A stretch of DNA of 64,000 nt, taken from assembly GCF_002224485.1 (NCBI RefSeq), contig NZ_CP022463.1, forward strand, positions 1,860,139-1,924,138, given 5' to 3'. Positions 49,295 through 57,846 of this stretch are shown here, piece after piece; positions within the stretch are counted from its first letter, which is position 1; each line of letters starts with the position of its first letter. This DNA comes from Sinomonas sp. R1AF57. Lineage in GTDB: Bacteria; Actinomycetota; Actinomycetes; Actinomycetales; Micrococcaceae. The notes beneath the pieces were generated by a model. It ran no database searches and had not been told where the DNA came from. It saw only the letters and a program-made list of their open reading frames with translations. The position numbers and the translations under genes are program-made.

Positions 49295-49304
49295 TTCACA
49301 GCCG

Positions 49305-49377
49305 GCCCCAGTAGCTCAGAGGATAGAGCAGGAGCCTTCTAATCTCTTGGTCGGGGGTTCGATTCCCTCCTGGGGCG
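49305..49377 (+). tRNA. tRNA-Arg(TCT)
   Basis: 73 nt. Acceptor GCCCCAG pairs with CTGGGGC; the anticodon loop CTTCTAA gives TCT (AGA codon, rare in this GC-rich genome). The anticodon stem has one weak pair at its top. TPsiC GGTTCGATTCC. Discriminator G; CCA not encoded. Confidence 0.9.
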
Positions 49378-49382
49378 CCCGC

Positions 49383-49416
49383 GAAGGGCCCGACGCCGTC
49401 AGGCGCCGGGCCCTTC
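49383..49416 (+). terminator. terminator after tRNA-Arg
   Basis: GAAGGGCCCGACGCC / GGCGCCGGGCCCTTC (15 bp, one mismatch) with a four-base loop, then CTGT. Confidence 0.8.
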
Positions 49417-49478
49417 CTGTCTGCGTCGGCCGCAACGGCCGCCTGTGGACCGCGGAGGCCCGCGGAGGCCCGCGGATC

Positions 49479-51023
49479 CTACGGGAATACGCGGGCGAGG
49501 AGGGAGCGACCGCTGGGCCTGAAGAGCTTGCGCGTCTTCGGGTCGATGAAGATGAGGTACAGCGCGAAGAGCAGAGCGATGAGTGCCGCGGTGTTGCGCG
49601 CGATCGCCAGCGCCAGCTGGTTGTCGCCTTCCTGCAGGTAGGGGAAGACGTCGAGCTGGTCCGAGATCCCGTAGATCATGAAGAACGAGACGATGAAGTA
49701 CAGCGTCTTCACCTGCCAGTCGTCGCGGATGCCGGTCACCGCGAAGAACGGGATGAGCCACACGATGTACCACGCCTGGATCATGGGCGACAGGAGCACC
49801 ACGGCAGCGAAGGCCAGGGTCATGCGCCGCACCAGGCGGTCGTGCGTGCCGCGGAGGAGCTGCCAGGCGACGATGCCGAGCGCCACGACCTTGCCGAGGT
49901 TGAACACGACGCGGTCGACGTCGAGCCACCCGAGCCCCACTGAAGCGGTGAGCGTGGACACCATCATGCCGATCATCCCCACTGGCGCGTACCAGATCGA
50001 CACGCTGCCGGGGGCCGCGAGCCCGCTGATCCAGCCGAAGCCGAACCCGTTGGGCAGGCTCATGGCATACAGGAGCCCCAGCGAGAGCGCCCCGGTGACC
50101 AGGAGATAGAGCACTTTCCGCGGCCAGGAGGCTCTCCGGCCCGCCCACATGAGCGCGAGGAACGGCAGGAGCAGCGCGGTGATGGGCTTGACCGAGACGG
50201 AGAGCGTCACGAGCACGATGCCGAGGAGCGGGCGGTGGACAGCGACGTAGTACACGCCCGCCACCGCGAGGCCCACCATGAGGGCGTCGTTGTGGACCGC
50301 GGCGATGAAGTTGGTCACGAAGAGGGGGTTGGCGACCGTCAGCCACAGGGCCCGGTGCGGGTTGATCCCGTGCAGTGAGGCGAGCTTCGGAACGTACACC
50401 GCCACGAGGGCGACACCCACGAGCGAGACGAGGCGGAACAGGAACACGCTCGCCTCGGGCTGCACATTGGTCACCCACACGACGAACTGCTCGATCCAGA
50501 GGTACAGCTGCCCGTACGGCGTCGGCGCCTCGCTCCACATCTTGTCGGCGCCGAGCTGGTAGTAGTTCGACAGGGCCGAGATGCCCACCTCATACGGGTT
50601 GAGTCCCTCGTGCATCAGGCGACCTTGGCCGATGTAGGAGTAGACGTCGCGGCTGAACAGCGGCACCGTGAACAGCATCGGGCCGCCCCAGAGTGCGAAG
50701 GCGGCGAGGGTGGCCTTGCGCGCCCGGCTCCCCCAGACCCTCACCGACTGCCCGAGCCTCAGCCAGGAGCGCACGAGCAGCATCCCGCCGAACGCCAGCA
50801 GCACGATACTGATCACGACACCGAGGATCTCGGTGCGCATCCAGATGAAGAGCGTGTAGCGGCGCAGCTCGGACGCGGGAGCGAGCCAGCCGACTCCGAA
50901 GGAGCCGATCATCACGGCGAGGGAGCCCGCGAGTCCGGACAGCAGCGGCCATTTCGGATCGGCCATCTCAGGGCCCTCACCGTCCATGCCCGATCGGGCC
51001 AGGGGCTGGGAGGGCAGAGACAT
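49479..51023 (-). CDS. polyprenol-phosphomannose-dependent alpha-1,6-mannosyltransferase (MptB-like, GT-C)
   Basis: 514 aa with about 12 membrane helices. The early loop VPLFSRDVYSYIGQGRLMHEG holds the conserved Asp expected for the GT-C catalytic site; NPYEVG and WSEAPTPYGQLYLWIEQ are also characteristic. Family members (MptA/MptB in corynebacteria and mycobacteria) add mannose to lipoglycan backbones using polyprenyl-phosphomannose at the outer face of the membrane. In Micrococcaceae it would serve lipomannan. Start unsure: 51023 used; ATG 50966 has a better GGTGAGG site. Confidence 0.85.
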   Translation of the reverse strand: MSLPSQPLARSGMDGEGPEMADPKWPLLSGLAGSLAVMIGSFGVGWLAPASELRRYTLFIWMRTEILGVVISIVLLAFGGMLLVRSWLRLGQSVRVWGSRARKATLAAFALWGGPMLFTVPLFSRDVYSYIGQGRLMHEGLNPYEVGISALSNYYQLGADKMWSEAPTPYGQLYLWIEQFVVWVTNVQPEASVFLFRLVSLVGVALVAVYVPKLASLHGINPHRALWLTVANPLFVTNFIAAVHNDALMVGLAVAGVYYVAVHRPLLGIVLVTLSVSVKPITALLLPFLALMWAGRRASWPRKVLYLLVTGALSLGLLYAMSLPNGFGFGWISGLAAPGSVSIWYAPVGMIGMMVSTLTASVGLGWLDVDRVVFNLGKVVALGIVAWQLLRGTHDRLVRRMTLAFAAVVLLSPMIQAWYIVWLIPFFAVTGIRDDWQVKTLYFIVSFFMIYGISDQLDVFPYLQEGDNQLALAIARNTAALIALLFALYLIFIDPKTRKLFRPSGRSLLARVFP

Positions 51024-51163
51024 CGCGCGTCCGTTCTTCGACAGGTGGGCTCATGGTCCGGAGCCCGCACCGGGGCAGTTGGCCTGCGCACGCGCAGGCG
51101 CGGCGGCCGTTTCATCGTAGCATCGGGGCCGCGCACGACGGCGGGCTGCGGCGCATCGGACGG

Positions 51164-51169
51164 TAGTCT
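51164..51169 (+). promoter_or_regulatory. -10 box (TAGTCT) of orn, leaderless
   Basis: TAGTCT ends six bases before GTG 51176; no ribosome site is present. Confidence 0.55.
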
Positions 51170-51175
51170 GGGCGG

Positions 51176-51802
51176 GTGCCCATCACCAATGAACATATTG
51201 TCTGGATCGACTGCGAGATGACGGGCCTTGATCCCGTCGCCGATGCCCTCATCGAGGTCGCCGTGCTCGTCACGGACTCGGAGCTGAACATTCTCGGCGA
51301 TGGCGTCGACGTCGTGATCAAGCCCACGGAGTCCGCGCTTGCGGGCATGAGTGACTTCGTCCGCCGGATGCACACGGACTCCAAGCTGATCGACGCCCTG
51401 CCGCACGGCCTGACGCTCGAGGAGGCCGAGGCGAAGGTGATGGAGTACATCCGGGCGTGGGTGCCCGAGCCCAACAGGGCGCAGCTCGGCGGGAACTCCG
51501 TGGGCACCGATCGGCTCTTCCTCGCCCGCGACATGCCGCAGGTGGTCGACCACCTCCACTACCGCGTCATCGATGTCTCGACGATCAAGGAACTGGCCCG
51601 GCGCTGGTACCCGAGGGCCTACTTCCAGTCGCCCGCGAAGACGGGCAACCACCGGGCCCTGGGCGACATCCGGGACTCGATCGATGAGCTCCGCTTCTAC
51701 CGGGAAGCCGTCTTCGTCCCCGCTCCCGGCCCGGAGAGCGCCGCCGCCCAGGCGATCGCCCAGCGCATCGTCGCGGGTCGGCCGCAAGCCGGCACAGCGT
51801 GA
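51176..51802 (+). CDS. orn: oligoribonuclease
   Basis: 208 aa DEDDh exonuclease. WIDCEMTGLDP (first Asp-Glu), VGTDRLFLARDMP (Asp), and KTGNHRALGDIRDS (His-Asp) are all present. It degrades 2-5 nt RNAs, including the pGpG from c-di-GMP. Essential in many actinobacteria. Leaderless GTG start. tRNA-His follows 116 bp downstream. Confidence 0.97.
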   Translation: MPITNEHIVWIDCEMTGLDPVADALIEVAVLVTDSELNILGDGVDVVIKPTESALAGMSDFVRRMHTDSKLIDALPHGLTLEEAEAKVMEYIRAWVPEPNRAQLGGNSVGTDRLFLARDMPQVVDHLHYRVIDVSTIKELARRWYPRAYFQSPAKTGNHRALGDIRDSIDELRFYREAVFVPAPGPESAAAQAIAQRIVAGRPQAGTA

Positions 51803-51867
51803 CCTCCACAGCGGAAAAAAGTTCGTCGGCGAGTGCTGATTTGGTCATGACCACTCCAAACAGCAGG

Positions 51868-51873
51868 TAGACT
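51868..51873 (+). promoter_or_regulatory. -10 box (TAGACT) of tRNA-His
   Basis: TAGACT lies 45 bases before tRNA-His in an AT-richer patch; the -35 is poor. Confidence 0.4.
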
Positions 51874-51918
51874 ATTTCTCGTTGCTTTCGCCGGGCAGAA
51901 CGCCCCGGAAGCCACCAC

Positions 51919-51992
51919 GGTGGGTATAGCTCAGTTGGCAGAGCGTCTGGTTGTGGTCCAGAAGGTCGCGGGTTCAAGCCCCGTTACTCACC
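51919..51992 (+). tRNA. tRNA-His(GTG)
   Basis: 74 nt including the genome-encoded G-1 opposite discriminator C73. The anticodon loop TTGTGGT on a CTGG/CCAG stem gives GTG. TPsiC GGTTCAAGCC. CCA not encoded. def begins 88 bp downstream. Confidence 0.93.
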
Positions 51993-52079
51993 CCGAAGAG
52001 GCCGGTTCGCCGGCTAGCCACGAGGCCGTCTGGGATCCGTCCCGGCGGCCTCGTGTGCGTTCCGAGAGAGGAGTCCCGC

Positions 52080-52739
52080 GTGACCGTCCATCCCATCACC
52101 GTCTGGGGCGAGCCCGTGCTCCACCGACGGGCCGCCGAGGTCACCGAGTTCGACGACGCGCTGCGGACCCTCATCGAGGACATGCACGAGACGAATGACG
52201 CCGCGCACGGCGTGGGTCTGGCGGCACCCCAGATCGGGGTCGGGCTGAGGATCTTCGTCTACAAGTTCGCCAACGACGACGGCGTCCCGCCCCGCGGCGT
52301 CGTCGTGAACCCACGCCTCACCCTCGGGAAGGTCTCGGGCGCGGTCCCCGACCCTGAGGACGACGAAGAGGGCTGCCTGTCCTTCCCCGGCGAGGGATAC
52401 CCGCTCCAGAGGGCGGAGTGGGCGAAGGTCGAGGGCTTCGACGGAGACGGCCGTCCCGTCGAGTTCGTGGCCACCGGCTGGTTCGCACGCGTGATGCAGC
52501 ACGAGTACGACCACCTCGACGGCAGACTCTACGTGGATCGGCTCATCGAGCGGTACGCGAAGAAGGCCCGTCGTGCCGCGCGCAAGCACGGCTGGGGAGT
52601 CCCCGGGCTCACGTGGATGCCGGGCGTCGACCCCGACCCGTTCGGCCATGACGACCATGATCACGACGGCCACGACCACGAGCACGGGCACGAGGACAGC
52701 CATGATGGCCCCGTGGAGGGTGGGCACACCCACGTCTGA
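52080..52739 (+). CDS. def: peptide deformylase with histidine-rich C-terminal tail
   Basis: 219 aa. All three motifs are intact: GVGLAAPQIG (residues 44-53), EGCLS (97-101, metal Cys99) and QHEYDHLDG (140-148, metal His141 and His145, catalytic Glu142). It removes formyl from nascent proteins. The usual core ends near residue 189 (GVDPDPFG); then comes a 30-residue tail with 10 His and many Asp, starting HDDHDHDGHDHEHGH, suited to binding Zn/Ni/Fe. GAGAGAGGAG precedes the GTG. Confidence 0.95.
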   Translation: MTVHPITVWGEPVLHRRAAEVTEFDDALRTLIEDMHETNDAAHGVGLAAPQIGVGLRIFVYKFANDDGVPPRGVVVNPRLTLGKVSGAVPDPEDDEEGCLSFPGEGYPLQRAEWAKVEGFDGDGRPVEFVATGWFARVMQHEYDHLDGRLYVDRLIERYAKKARRAARKHGWGVPGLTWMPGVDPDPFGHDDHDHDGHDHEHGHEDSHDGPVEGGHTHV

Positions 52740-52757
52740 TTCCGCGCCTGGCTGAGC

Positions 52758-52799
52758 ACGACGAAGGGCGCCGCACCTGTGTGCGGCGCCCTTCGTCGT
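52758..52799. terminator. terminator between def and the 66 aa gene
   Basis: A 19-bp perfect stem (ACGACGAAGGGCGCCGCAC and complement) with loop CTGT between convergent genes. Confidence 0.85.
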
Positions 52800-52834
52800 C
52801 GTGCGTGCCCTGGTGCCCTTCGGCGGCAGGGGCC

Positions 52835-53035
52835 CTACTGCTCGCGGATCACGCGCTGGAGGTCCTCATCCGCCACCCGCTGGAGTTCCTCCAGCTGGGC
52901 GACGCGTTCCGGGGTGACTTCCCCGGACGCGAGGCGCGCCCTGGCGTGGTCCACGAGCAGTCTGGCCTGCTTGGCGTTGGCTCTGGCGACGTCGAGCGCG
53001 TGCTCGAGCGTGCTCTCATGCTCCGTTGCTTCCAT
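52835..53035 (-). CDS. small coiled-coil protein, unknown function
   Basis: 66 aa, almost all helical with heptad-like spacing: LEHALDVARANAKQARLLVD and VAQLEELQRVADEDLQRVI. It is acidic and soluble. No family recognised. A second frame of 64 codons overlaps but has worse composition. It lies 52 bp downstream of gap on the same strand. Confidence 0.55.
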   Translation of the reverse strand: MEATEHESTLEHALDVARANAKQARLLVDHARARLASGEVTPERVAQLEELQRVADEDLQRVIREQ

Positions 53036-53087
53036 AGGTGCATCTTGCCCCCGTGGCGGGCGGAGAAGCCAGAGACCGTGCCGATTG

Positions 53088-54569
53088 CTACCGAGTTGTT
53101 GCCAACACCGCGTCGTCCGTCACCGGCTGGACGGGAAAGGAAGGCGCGTTCACGCCCGCCATCTCCTCGAGGACGCGGACCACCTGGCAGGAGTAGCCGA
53201 ACTCGTTGTCGTACCAGACGTACAGGACGAGGTTCTTGCCGGTCGAGATCGTGGCGAGGCCGTCGACGATGCCGGCGCGGCGGGAGCCGACGAAGTCGGT
53301 GGAGACGACCTCGGGCGAGTCGATGTAGTCGATCTGCTTGCGCAGGTCCGAGTGCAGGGACATCTCGCGGAGGTAGGCGTTGACCTCGTCCTTGGTCGCC
53401 TCGTGCTCGAGGTTGAGGTTGAGCACGGCCATCGACACATCCGGGGTGGGGACGCGGATCGCGTTGCCCGTGAGCTTGCCGGCAAGCTCGGGGAGCGCCT
53501 TCGCGACGGCCTTCGCAGCGCCGGTCTCGGTGATCACCATGTTGAGGCCGGCGGCACGGCCGCGGCGGTTGCCCTTGTGGAAGTTGTCGATGAGGTTCTG
53601 GTCGTTCGTGAACGAGTGGACCGTCTCGACGTGGCCGTGCACGACACCGTACTTGTCGTTGACGGCCTTGAGCACCGGGGTGATCGCGTTCGTGGTGCAG
53701 GAGGCCGCGGTGACGATCTTGTCCTCGGCCGAGATCGCACCGTGGTTGATGCCGTGGACGATGTTCGGCAGCGAGCCCTTGCCCGGCGCAGTGAGGAGCA
53801 CCCGGGCCACGCCCTTGCTCTGCAGGTGCTGGGACAGGCCCTCCTCGTCACGCCACCGGCCGGTGTTGTCCACGACGATGGCGTTGTCGATGCCGTACTG
53901 GGTGTAGTCCACCGAGGCGGGGCTGTCCGAGTAGATGACCTGGATGAGCGTGCCGTTGGCGAGGATGGTGTTGTTCTCCTCGTCGACCGTGATCGTGCCC
54001 TCGAAGGCACCGTGCACCGAGTCGCGGCGCAGGAGGCTCGCACGCTTGACGAGGTCCTTGTCGGAACCCTTGCGGACCACGATGGCCCGGAGGCGGAGGC
54101 CGTGGCCGCCGCCGGCGTGCTCGATGAGGATACGGGCCACGAGGCGGCCGATGCGGCCGAAGCCGTAGAGCACGACGTCGGTGCTGGTGCGCGGGTCGGC
54201 GCCGCGCTTGCCGACGATCTCGGCGAGTTCAGCGCGGAGGAACTCCTCGAGCCCAAGGGTCTGGCCCTCGGCGCGGAACTTCTCGTTGAGGCGGGCGAGG
54301 TCGATCGAGGCGGCACCCAGCTCCAGGGAGTCGAGCGCCCTGAGGATGGGCAGCGTCTCCTCGAGGCTGAGTTCCTCGCTGTCGATCTGGCGGGCCCAGC
54401 GGTGCGCCTTGAGCAGGCCGACCACGGACTGGTTGATGAGGCTCCGGCCGTGGACCGAGGTGACCACGTTGTTCTGGCGGTAGAGGCGGCCGATGATCGG
54501 GATCATCTCCTCAGCGGCCGCTTCGCGTCCGATCCAGGTGCCGAGTGCGGATTCCGTCGTTGTGCTCAC
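53088..54569 (-). CDS. gap: glyceraldehyde-3-phosphate dehydrogenase, long GapB type
   Basis: 493 aa. A helical N-terminal extension of about 130 aa precedes the standard GAPDH fold: VVLYGFGRIGRLVARILIEH (NAD site), ASCTTNAITPVLKAVNDKYG (catalytic Cys), and WYDNEFGYSCQVVR. The long form resembles C. glutamicum GapB (about 480 aa), linked to gluconeogenesis and NADP use. The GTG start has AGAAAGG upstream. It stands alone after a leader with a hairpin. Confidence 0.93.
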   Translation of the reverse strand: MSTTTESALGTWIGREAAAEEMIPIIGRLYRQNNVVTSVHGRSLINQSVVGLLKAHRWARQIDSEELSLEETLPILRALDSLELGAASIDLARLNEKFRAEGQTLGLEEFLRAELAEIVGKRGADPRTSTDVVLYGFGRIGRLVARILIEHAGGGHGLRLRAIVVRKGSDKDLVKRASLLRRDSVHGAFEGTITVDEENNTILANGTLIQVIYSDSPASVDYTQYGIDNAIVVDNTGRWRDEEGLSQHLQSKGVARVLLTAPGKGSLPNIVHGINHGAISAEDKIVTAASCTTNAITPVLKAVNDKYGVVHGHVETVHSFTNDQNLIDNFHKGNRRGRAAGLNMVITETGAAKAVAKALPELAGKLTGNAIRVPTPDVSMAVLNLNLEHEATKDEVNAYLREMSLHSDLRKQIDYIDSPEVVSTDFVGSRRAGIVDGLATISTGKNLVLYVWYDNEFGYSCQVVRVLEEMAGVNAPSFPVQPVTDDAVLATTR

Positions 54570-54640
54570 AAGGTGCCTTTCTCTGTTCGCGCACTCCCTC
54601 GTGCGCATGCCCCCGGGCAGGGTGGCCCGAGGTCATGGAA

Positions 54641-54671
54641 GAGCCGGGCCTGCGATCGCAGAGCCCGGCTC
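54641..54671 (-). terminator. hairpin between rnpB and gap (terminator or leader element)
   Basis: GAGCCGGG / CCCGGCTC with an inner CTGCGATCGCAG palindrome, followed by TTCC on the minus strand. It either ends rnpB transcription or sits in the gap leader. Confidence 0.5.
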
Positions 54672-54730
54672 GAGAACTTCTACGTTCGCTTTCCAGTGTA
54701 CGTGGGGGGATCGGGGGGCGCCGCCCGGGC

Positions 54731-54752
54731 GCCTGTGAAGTCACTCACAGGC
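54731..54752. repeat. short inverted repeat downstream of rnpB
   Basis: GCCTGTGA / TCACAGGC around AGTCAC. Another candidate end signal for rnpB. Confidence 0.45.
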
Positions 54753-54804
54753 TCTCGTTTTCGGGGCTTCAGGGTCCTTGAGAGTCAGGATCCTGTGAGG
54801 GTGA

Positions 54805-55204
54805 GGACAGGCCGGCCTGTGAGCCGGGTTCTGTCTCCGCGCCGGGTTGCCCTGGCGCGGGAGGCGACCATCCATCTAGGACCGCCGTTGCCGGCGGCCT
54901 CGAGCGGCCTACCCGGGCGCTCGGGCGGGCAGCCCTGGTCACGCGCCCTGTCTGGCCTTGCTCCGGGTGGGGTTTACCGAGCCTCCCCGGTCACCCGGGG
55001 AGCTGGTGGTCTCTTACACCACCGTTTCACCCTTACCGCCGTCGCTGCGCCTGCGGCACGGCGACGGTGGCGGTCTGCTTTCTGTGGCACTGGCCTGCGG
55101 GTTGCCCCGAGTGGGCGTTACCCACCACCCTGCCCTGTGGAGCCCGGACTTTCCTCGCGGCGGCCCCGATGGAGCCGCCCCGCGGTCGCCCGGCCGACCT
55201 GTCC
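54805..55204 (-). ncRNA. rnpB: RNase P RNA, bacterial type A
   Basis: About 400 nt on the minus strand. Conserved blocks read in order: GAGGAAAGTCCGGGCTCC (CR I), ACAGAAAGCAGACCGCC, AAGGGTGAAACGGTGG, GTAAACCCC, TAGATGGATGGTCGCC and ACAGAACCCGGCTCACAG (CR V). Helix P1 is formed by GGACAGG at the 5' end and CCTGTCC at the 3' end. The RNA is the catalytic part of RNase P, which matures tRNA 5' ends. TAGACT lies just upstream. Confidence 0.97.
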
Positions 55205-55214
55205 TCGACCGTCA

Positions 55215-55220
55215 AGTCTA
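55215..55220 (-). promoter_or_regulatory. -10 box (TAGACT) of rnpB
   Basis: Its spacing predicts a start near 55206-55208, in agreement with the P1 5' end. The -35 is weak. Confidence 0.5.
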
Positions 55221-55253
55221 GCTGCACTGGCCTGCCCCTGACGGCAGCGACGG

Positions 55254-55259
55254 TAGGAT
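55254..55259 (+). promoter_or_regulatory. -10 box (TAGGAT) of yaaA, leaderless
   Basis: TAGGAT ends seven bases before GTG 55267. Confidence 0.5.
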
Positions 55260-55266
55260 TCGGCGG

Positions 55267-56031
55267 GTGCTCATCCTCCTTCCGCCCTCCGAGGGCAAGA
55301 CGCCCGCGCCGCCGGGTCCCGCCGTCGACCTCTCCGCGCTGAGCTTCCCCGCGCTCGAGGTGGCGCGGAAGGAGGTCATCGAGGCACTCACGGAGGTGAG
55401 CGGCCGCGACGACGCGCTCGAAGCCCTCGGCGTGGGCGCCTCGCTCGCGCACGACGTCGAGCGGAACCTCCGGCTCCTGACCGAACCGGCGGCGCCGGCG
55501 CACCTCGTGTACTCCGGGGTCCTGTACGAGGCCTTGGGGTACCGCTCCCTCACCCCAGCCCAGCGTCGCCGCGCCGACGAGTGGATCGTCGTCGTGTCGG
55601 CCCTGTGGGGGGCGGTGGGCTTCGCCGACGCCGTTCCCGCGTACCGGCTGTCGATGTCTACCGCACTGCCGGGGCTGGGCCGCCTCGCCGCGTTCTGGAA
55701 GCCGCGGCTTGCAGAGGCGCTTGCCGCTCGGGCGGCGGACGGGCTTGTCGTCGACTGCCGGTCGAGCACCTACGCCGCGGCCTACGCTCCCCCACCGGCG
55801 TCAACGGTGAGCGTGGATGTCTTCCGCGAGCGCGATGGGAAGCGCAGCGTGGTGAGCCATTTCGCCAAGCACCATCGGGGGGAGTTCGTCCGCCACCTGC
55901 TCAGGCGCCGCGGGACCGCGCCGGCCACGCCCGAGGCGCTGCTCGCCGTCGCCCGCGAAGGCTGGGAGGCCGAGCTTGTGACGGCGACCGCGCGGAAGCC
56001 GAGCTCCCTCGCCCTCATCCTGCGGGACTGA
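55267..56031 (+). CDS. yaaA: YaaA-family peroxide stress protein (DUF328)
   Basis: 254 aa. N-terminal LILLPPSEGKT, LVYSGVLYEALGYRSLTPAQ, VSALWGAVGFADAVPAYRL, VVDCRSSTYAAAY and SHFAKHHRGEFVRHLL are all YaaA landmarks. The E. coli protein limits free iron and DNA damage under peroxide and binds DNA. Divergent from rnpB with about 60 bp between. Confidence 0.93.
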   Translation: MLILLPPSEGKTPAPPGPAVDLSALSFPALEVARKEVIEALTEVSGRDDALEALGVGASLAHDVERNLRLLTEPAAPAHLVYSGVLYEALGYRSLTPAQRRRADEWIVVVSALWGAVGFADAVPAYRLSMSTALPGLGRLAAFWKPRLAEALAARAADGLVVDCRSSTYAAAYAPPPASTVSVDVFRERDGKRSVVSHFAKHHRGEFVRHLLRRRGTAPATPEALLAVAREGWEAELVTATARKPSSLALILRD

Positions 56032-56041
56032 TCCTTCCGCC

Positions 56042-56776
56042 CTAGCTCCACTCCGGCGAGCGGACGAGGATGCACCCCGAGTCCGGGCAGAAGACGATCT
56101 CGTCTTCTGCTGCGGAGCGGATGGCGGCCAGGTCCCCGGGGCTCAGTGCCATGCCCGAGCCCTCGGACGTCCCGTGGAACAGCCTGGCCGCGCCCACGCC
56201 GCGCTTGGCGAGGGTCTTCTCGTAGACGTCCAGGAGCCCGGCGTCGATCCCGCGGGCGAAGTCCGAGCGCTGCTGTGCCACTGCGGAGCGCTCCCGGGCG
56301 ATGGCTCCGAGCTGCTCGTCGAGCTCGTCCCGCAGGTCCTGGCTTGACGCCTGCGCATGCCCGAGGGCCTCCGCAGCTTCGCCCTGGGCCGCGCGGAGTT
56401 CGTCGAGCTTCTCCAGAACCTCGAGCTCGGTGTCCTCGAGGTCGCTCTGCCGCGCGCTGAGGCCGGCGATGTCCTTCCGGAGGGCCTCGAGGTCCTTCGA
56501 GAGGCCGCCCGCGTATAGGCGCGACTCGTCGCGGGCGATCCTGGTGGACACCTCCGCGACCTTCGCCTCGACGGCAGCGAGCTCTGCCTCGGCGCCGGCC
56601 ACGAGGGCATCCGCTGACCGCGCCGCCTCCGCAGCCTGCTCAAGGGCCGTCTTCGCCGGCCCGAGGCGGGGATCGGCCTCGAGGGCGCGGCGGCGCACGT
56701 CCAGGGAATGGAGCTTCGCGTCGAGGGCGGCCAGGTCCAAGAGCCTGAGCTGTTCGGCGGCGGGAGCCTTGGGCAT
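56042..56776 (-). CDS. coiled-coil zinc-ribbon protein (Rv2229c-type)
   Basis: 244 aa. A long helical hairpin (residues 10-180, heptad-rich with LEALRKDIAGLSARQSDLED) is followed by a short C-terminal ribbon FCPDSGCILVRSPEW. The family usually has two CxxC pairs; here the first is replaced by GTSEGSG, so zinc binding may be weak. As in M. tuberculosis (Rv2230c-Rv2229c) it follows the Nif3 gene. GAGGAGGAAG precedes the ATG. Function unknown. Confidence 0.85.
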   Translation of the reverse strand: MPKAPAAEQLRLLDLAALDAKLHSLDVRRRALEADPRLGPAKTALEQAAEAARSADALVAGAEAELAAVEAKVAEVSTRIARDESRLYAGGLSKDLEALRKDIAGLSARQSDLEDTELEVLEKLDELRAAQGEAAEALGHAQASSQDLRDELDEQLGAIARERSAVAQQRSDFARGIDAGLLDVYEKTLAKRGVGAARLFHGTSEGSGMALSPGDLAAIRSAAEDEIVFCPDSGCILVRSPEWS

Positions 56777-56847
56777 CGTCTTCCTCCTCGGTCGCGCCGG
56801 AGCGCTCTCGACGGCGCTGCCGCGCAGCGCCTGTGTGGCCTGCGACT

Positions 56848-57792
56848 CTATCCTTCGCTCGGGGTCAGGATGAAGTCCCACGGGTCGGTGTTGATGGTGG
56901 AGACTCGGATGTCCACGGTGTGGCCCTGGTCCTTGAGCACGTTGTCGAGCGCGGCCGCCGCAGCGGGGAGCCACAGCCACTCGCTCGCGAAGTGGCTGAC
57001 GTCCACGAGATAGGGGCGTCCGTCCGCGGACGACTCGCGGGCCTCGGAAGCCGGATGATGGCGCAGGTCGGCGGTGACGTAGACGTCCGCCCCTGACTCG
57101 CGCACCGCGTCGAACAGGCTGTCTCCAGCGCCGCCGCAGACCGCCACGCGGCGCACGAGGCCGTCGCGGTCTCCCGAGACCCGCACACCCCCCGCCACCG
57201 CTGGCAGGACGCCGAAGAGCCGTCCGGCGAGGTCGCCCAGGCTCGTGATCTCCGGGAGGTCCCCGACCCGCCCGATCCCTTCTTCGGGGAGGCCGTTCGC
57301 GGCCTTGGTGAGGGGTTCGACCGGGTCGAGCCCGAGGGCGTCGGCGAGCACGTCCGAGACTCCGCCGACGGCCGAGTCGCCGTTGGTGTGCACCGTCAGC
57401 AGCGCGATGCCCGACTCGATGAGGCGGTGGACGGCGCGTCCCTTGGGGGTGTTCGCGGCGACGCTCGTGACCCCGCGCAGCAGGAGGGGGTGGTGGGCGA
57501 TGACGAGGTCCGCCTCCCAGGCCGCGGCCTCTTCGATCACCTCGAGCACGGGATCGACCGAGAACAGGATCCTTCGCACGGGCTGGGACGGGCGACCCGT
57601 GACGAGGCCGACGGCGTCCCACTCCTCCGAGAGAGACTCGGGCCACAGTTCCTCGACGGCCACGAGCACGTCGGCCAGAGAGGGCCCGGACGCCCCCTCG
57701 GGCGCATTCCGATGGCTCTCTCGGGCCTCCTCGTCCTGCATTGCTGACGGGTCCTTCTCGGTCTGCGGGGCTGGGCCGGTCTGCTCTGACAC
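56848..57792 (-). CDS. Nif3-like dinuclear metal-centre protein
   Basis: 314 aa. LIAHHPLLLRGV (residues with the metal His pair), SGIALLTVHTNGDSAVGGVSD and DVYVTADLRHHPASEARE and DVSHFASEW carry metal ligands of the NIF3/YbgI family. The inserted middle domain is of the longer type. Such proteins form toroid hexamers; substrate unsettled. The GTG at 57792 is chosen with GAGAGGA eight bases upstream. 71 bp before the zinc-ribbon gene. Confidence 0.88.
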   Translation of the reverse strand: MSEQTGPAPQTEKDPSAMQDEEARESHRNAPEGASGPSLADVLVAVEELWPESLSEEWDAVGLVTGRPSQPVRRILFSVDPVLEVIEEAAAWEADLVIAHHPLLLRGVTSVAANTPKGRAVHRLIESGIALLTVHTNGDSAVGGVSDVLADALGLDPVEPLTKAANGLPEEGIGRVGDLPEITSLGDLAGRLFGVLPAVAGGVRVSGDRDGLVRRVAVCGGAGDSLFDAVRESGADVYVTADLRHHPASEARESSADGRPYLVDVSHFASEWLWLPAAAAALDNVLKDQGHTVDIRVSTINTDPWDFILTPSEG

Positions 57793-57846
57793 GAGGGGCG
57801 GTCCTCTCTCGGGAATCTTCCGCGGGCTGCGGACATTGTAGGCAGC

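Noticed and set aside
54805..55204. Coding regions across 54.8-55.2 kb on the plus strand
   Set aside because: The sequence is RNase P RNA on the minus strand; the open frames carry no protein features.
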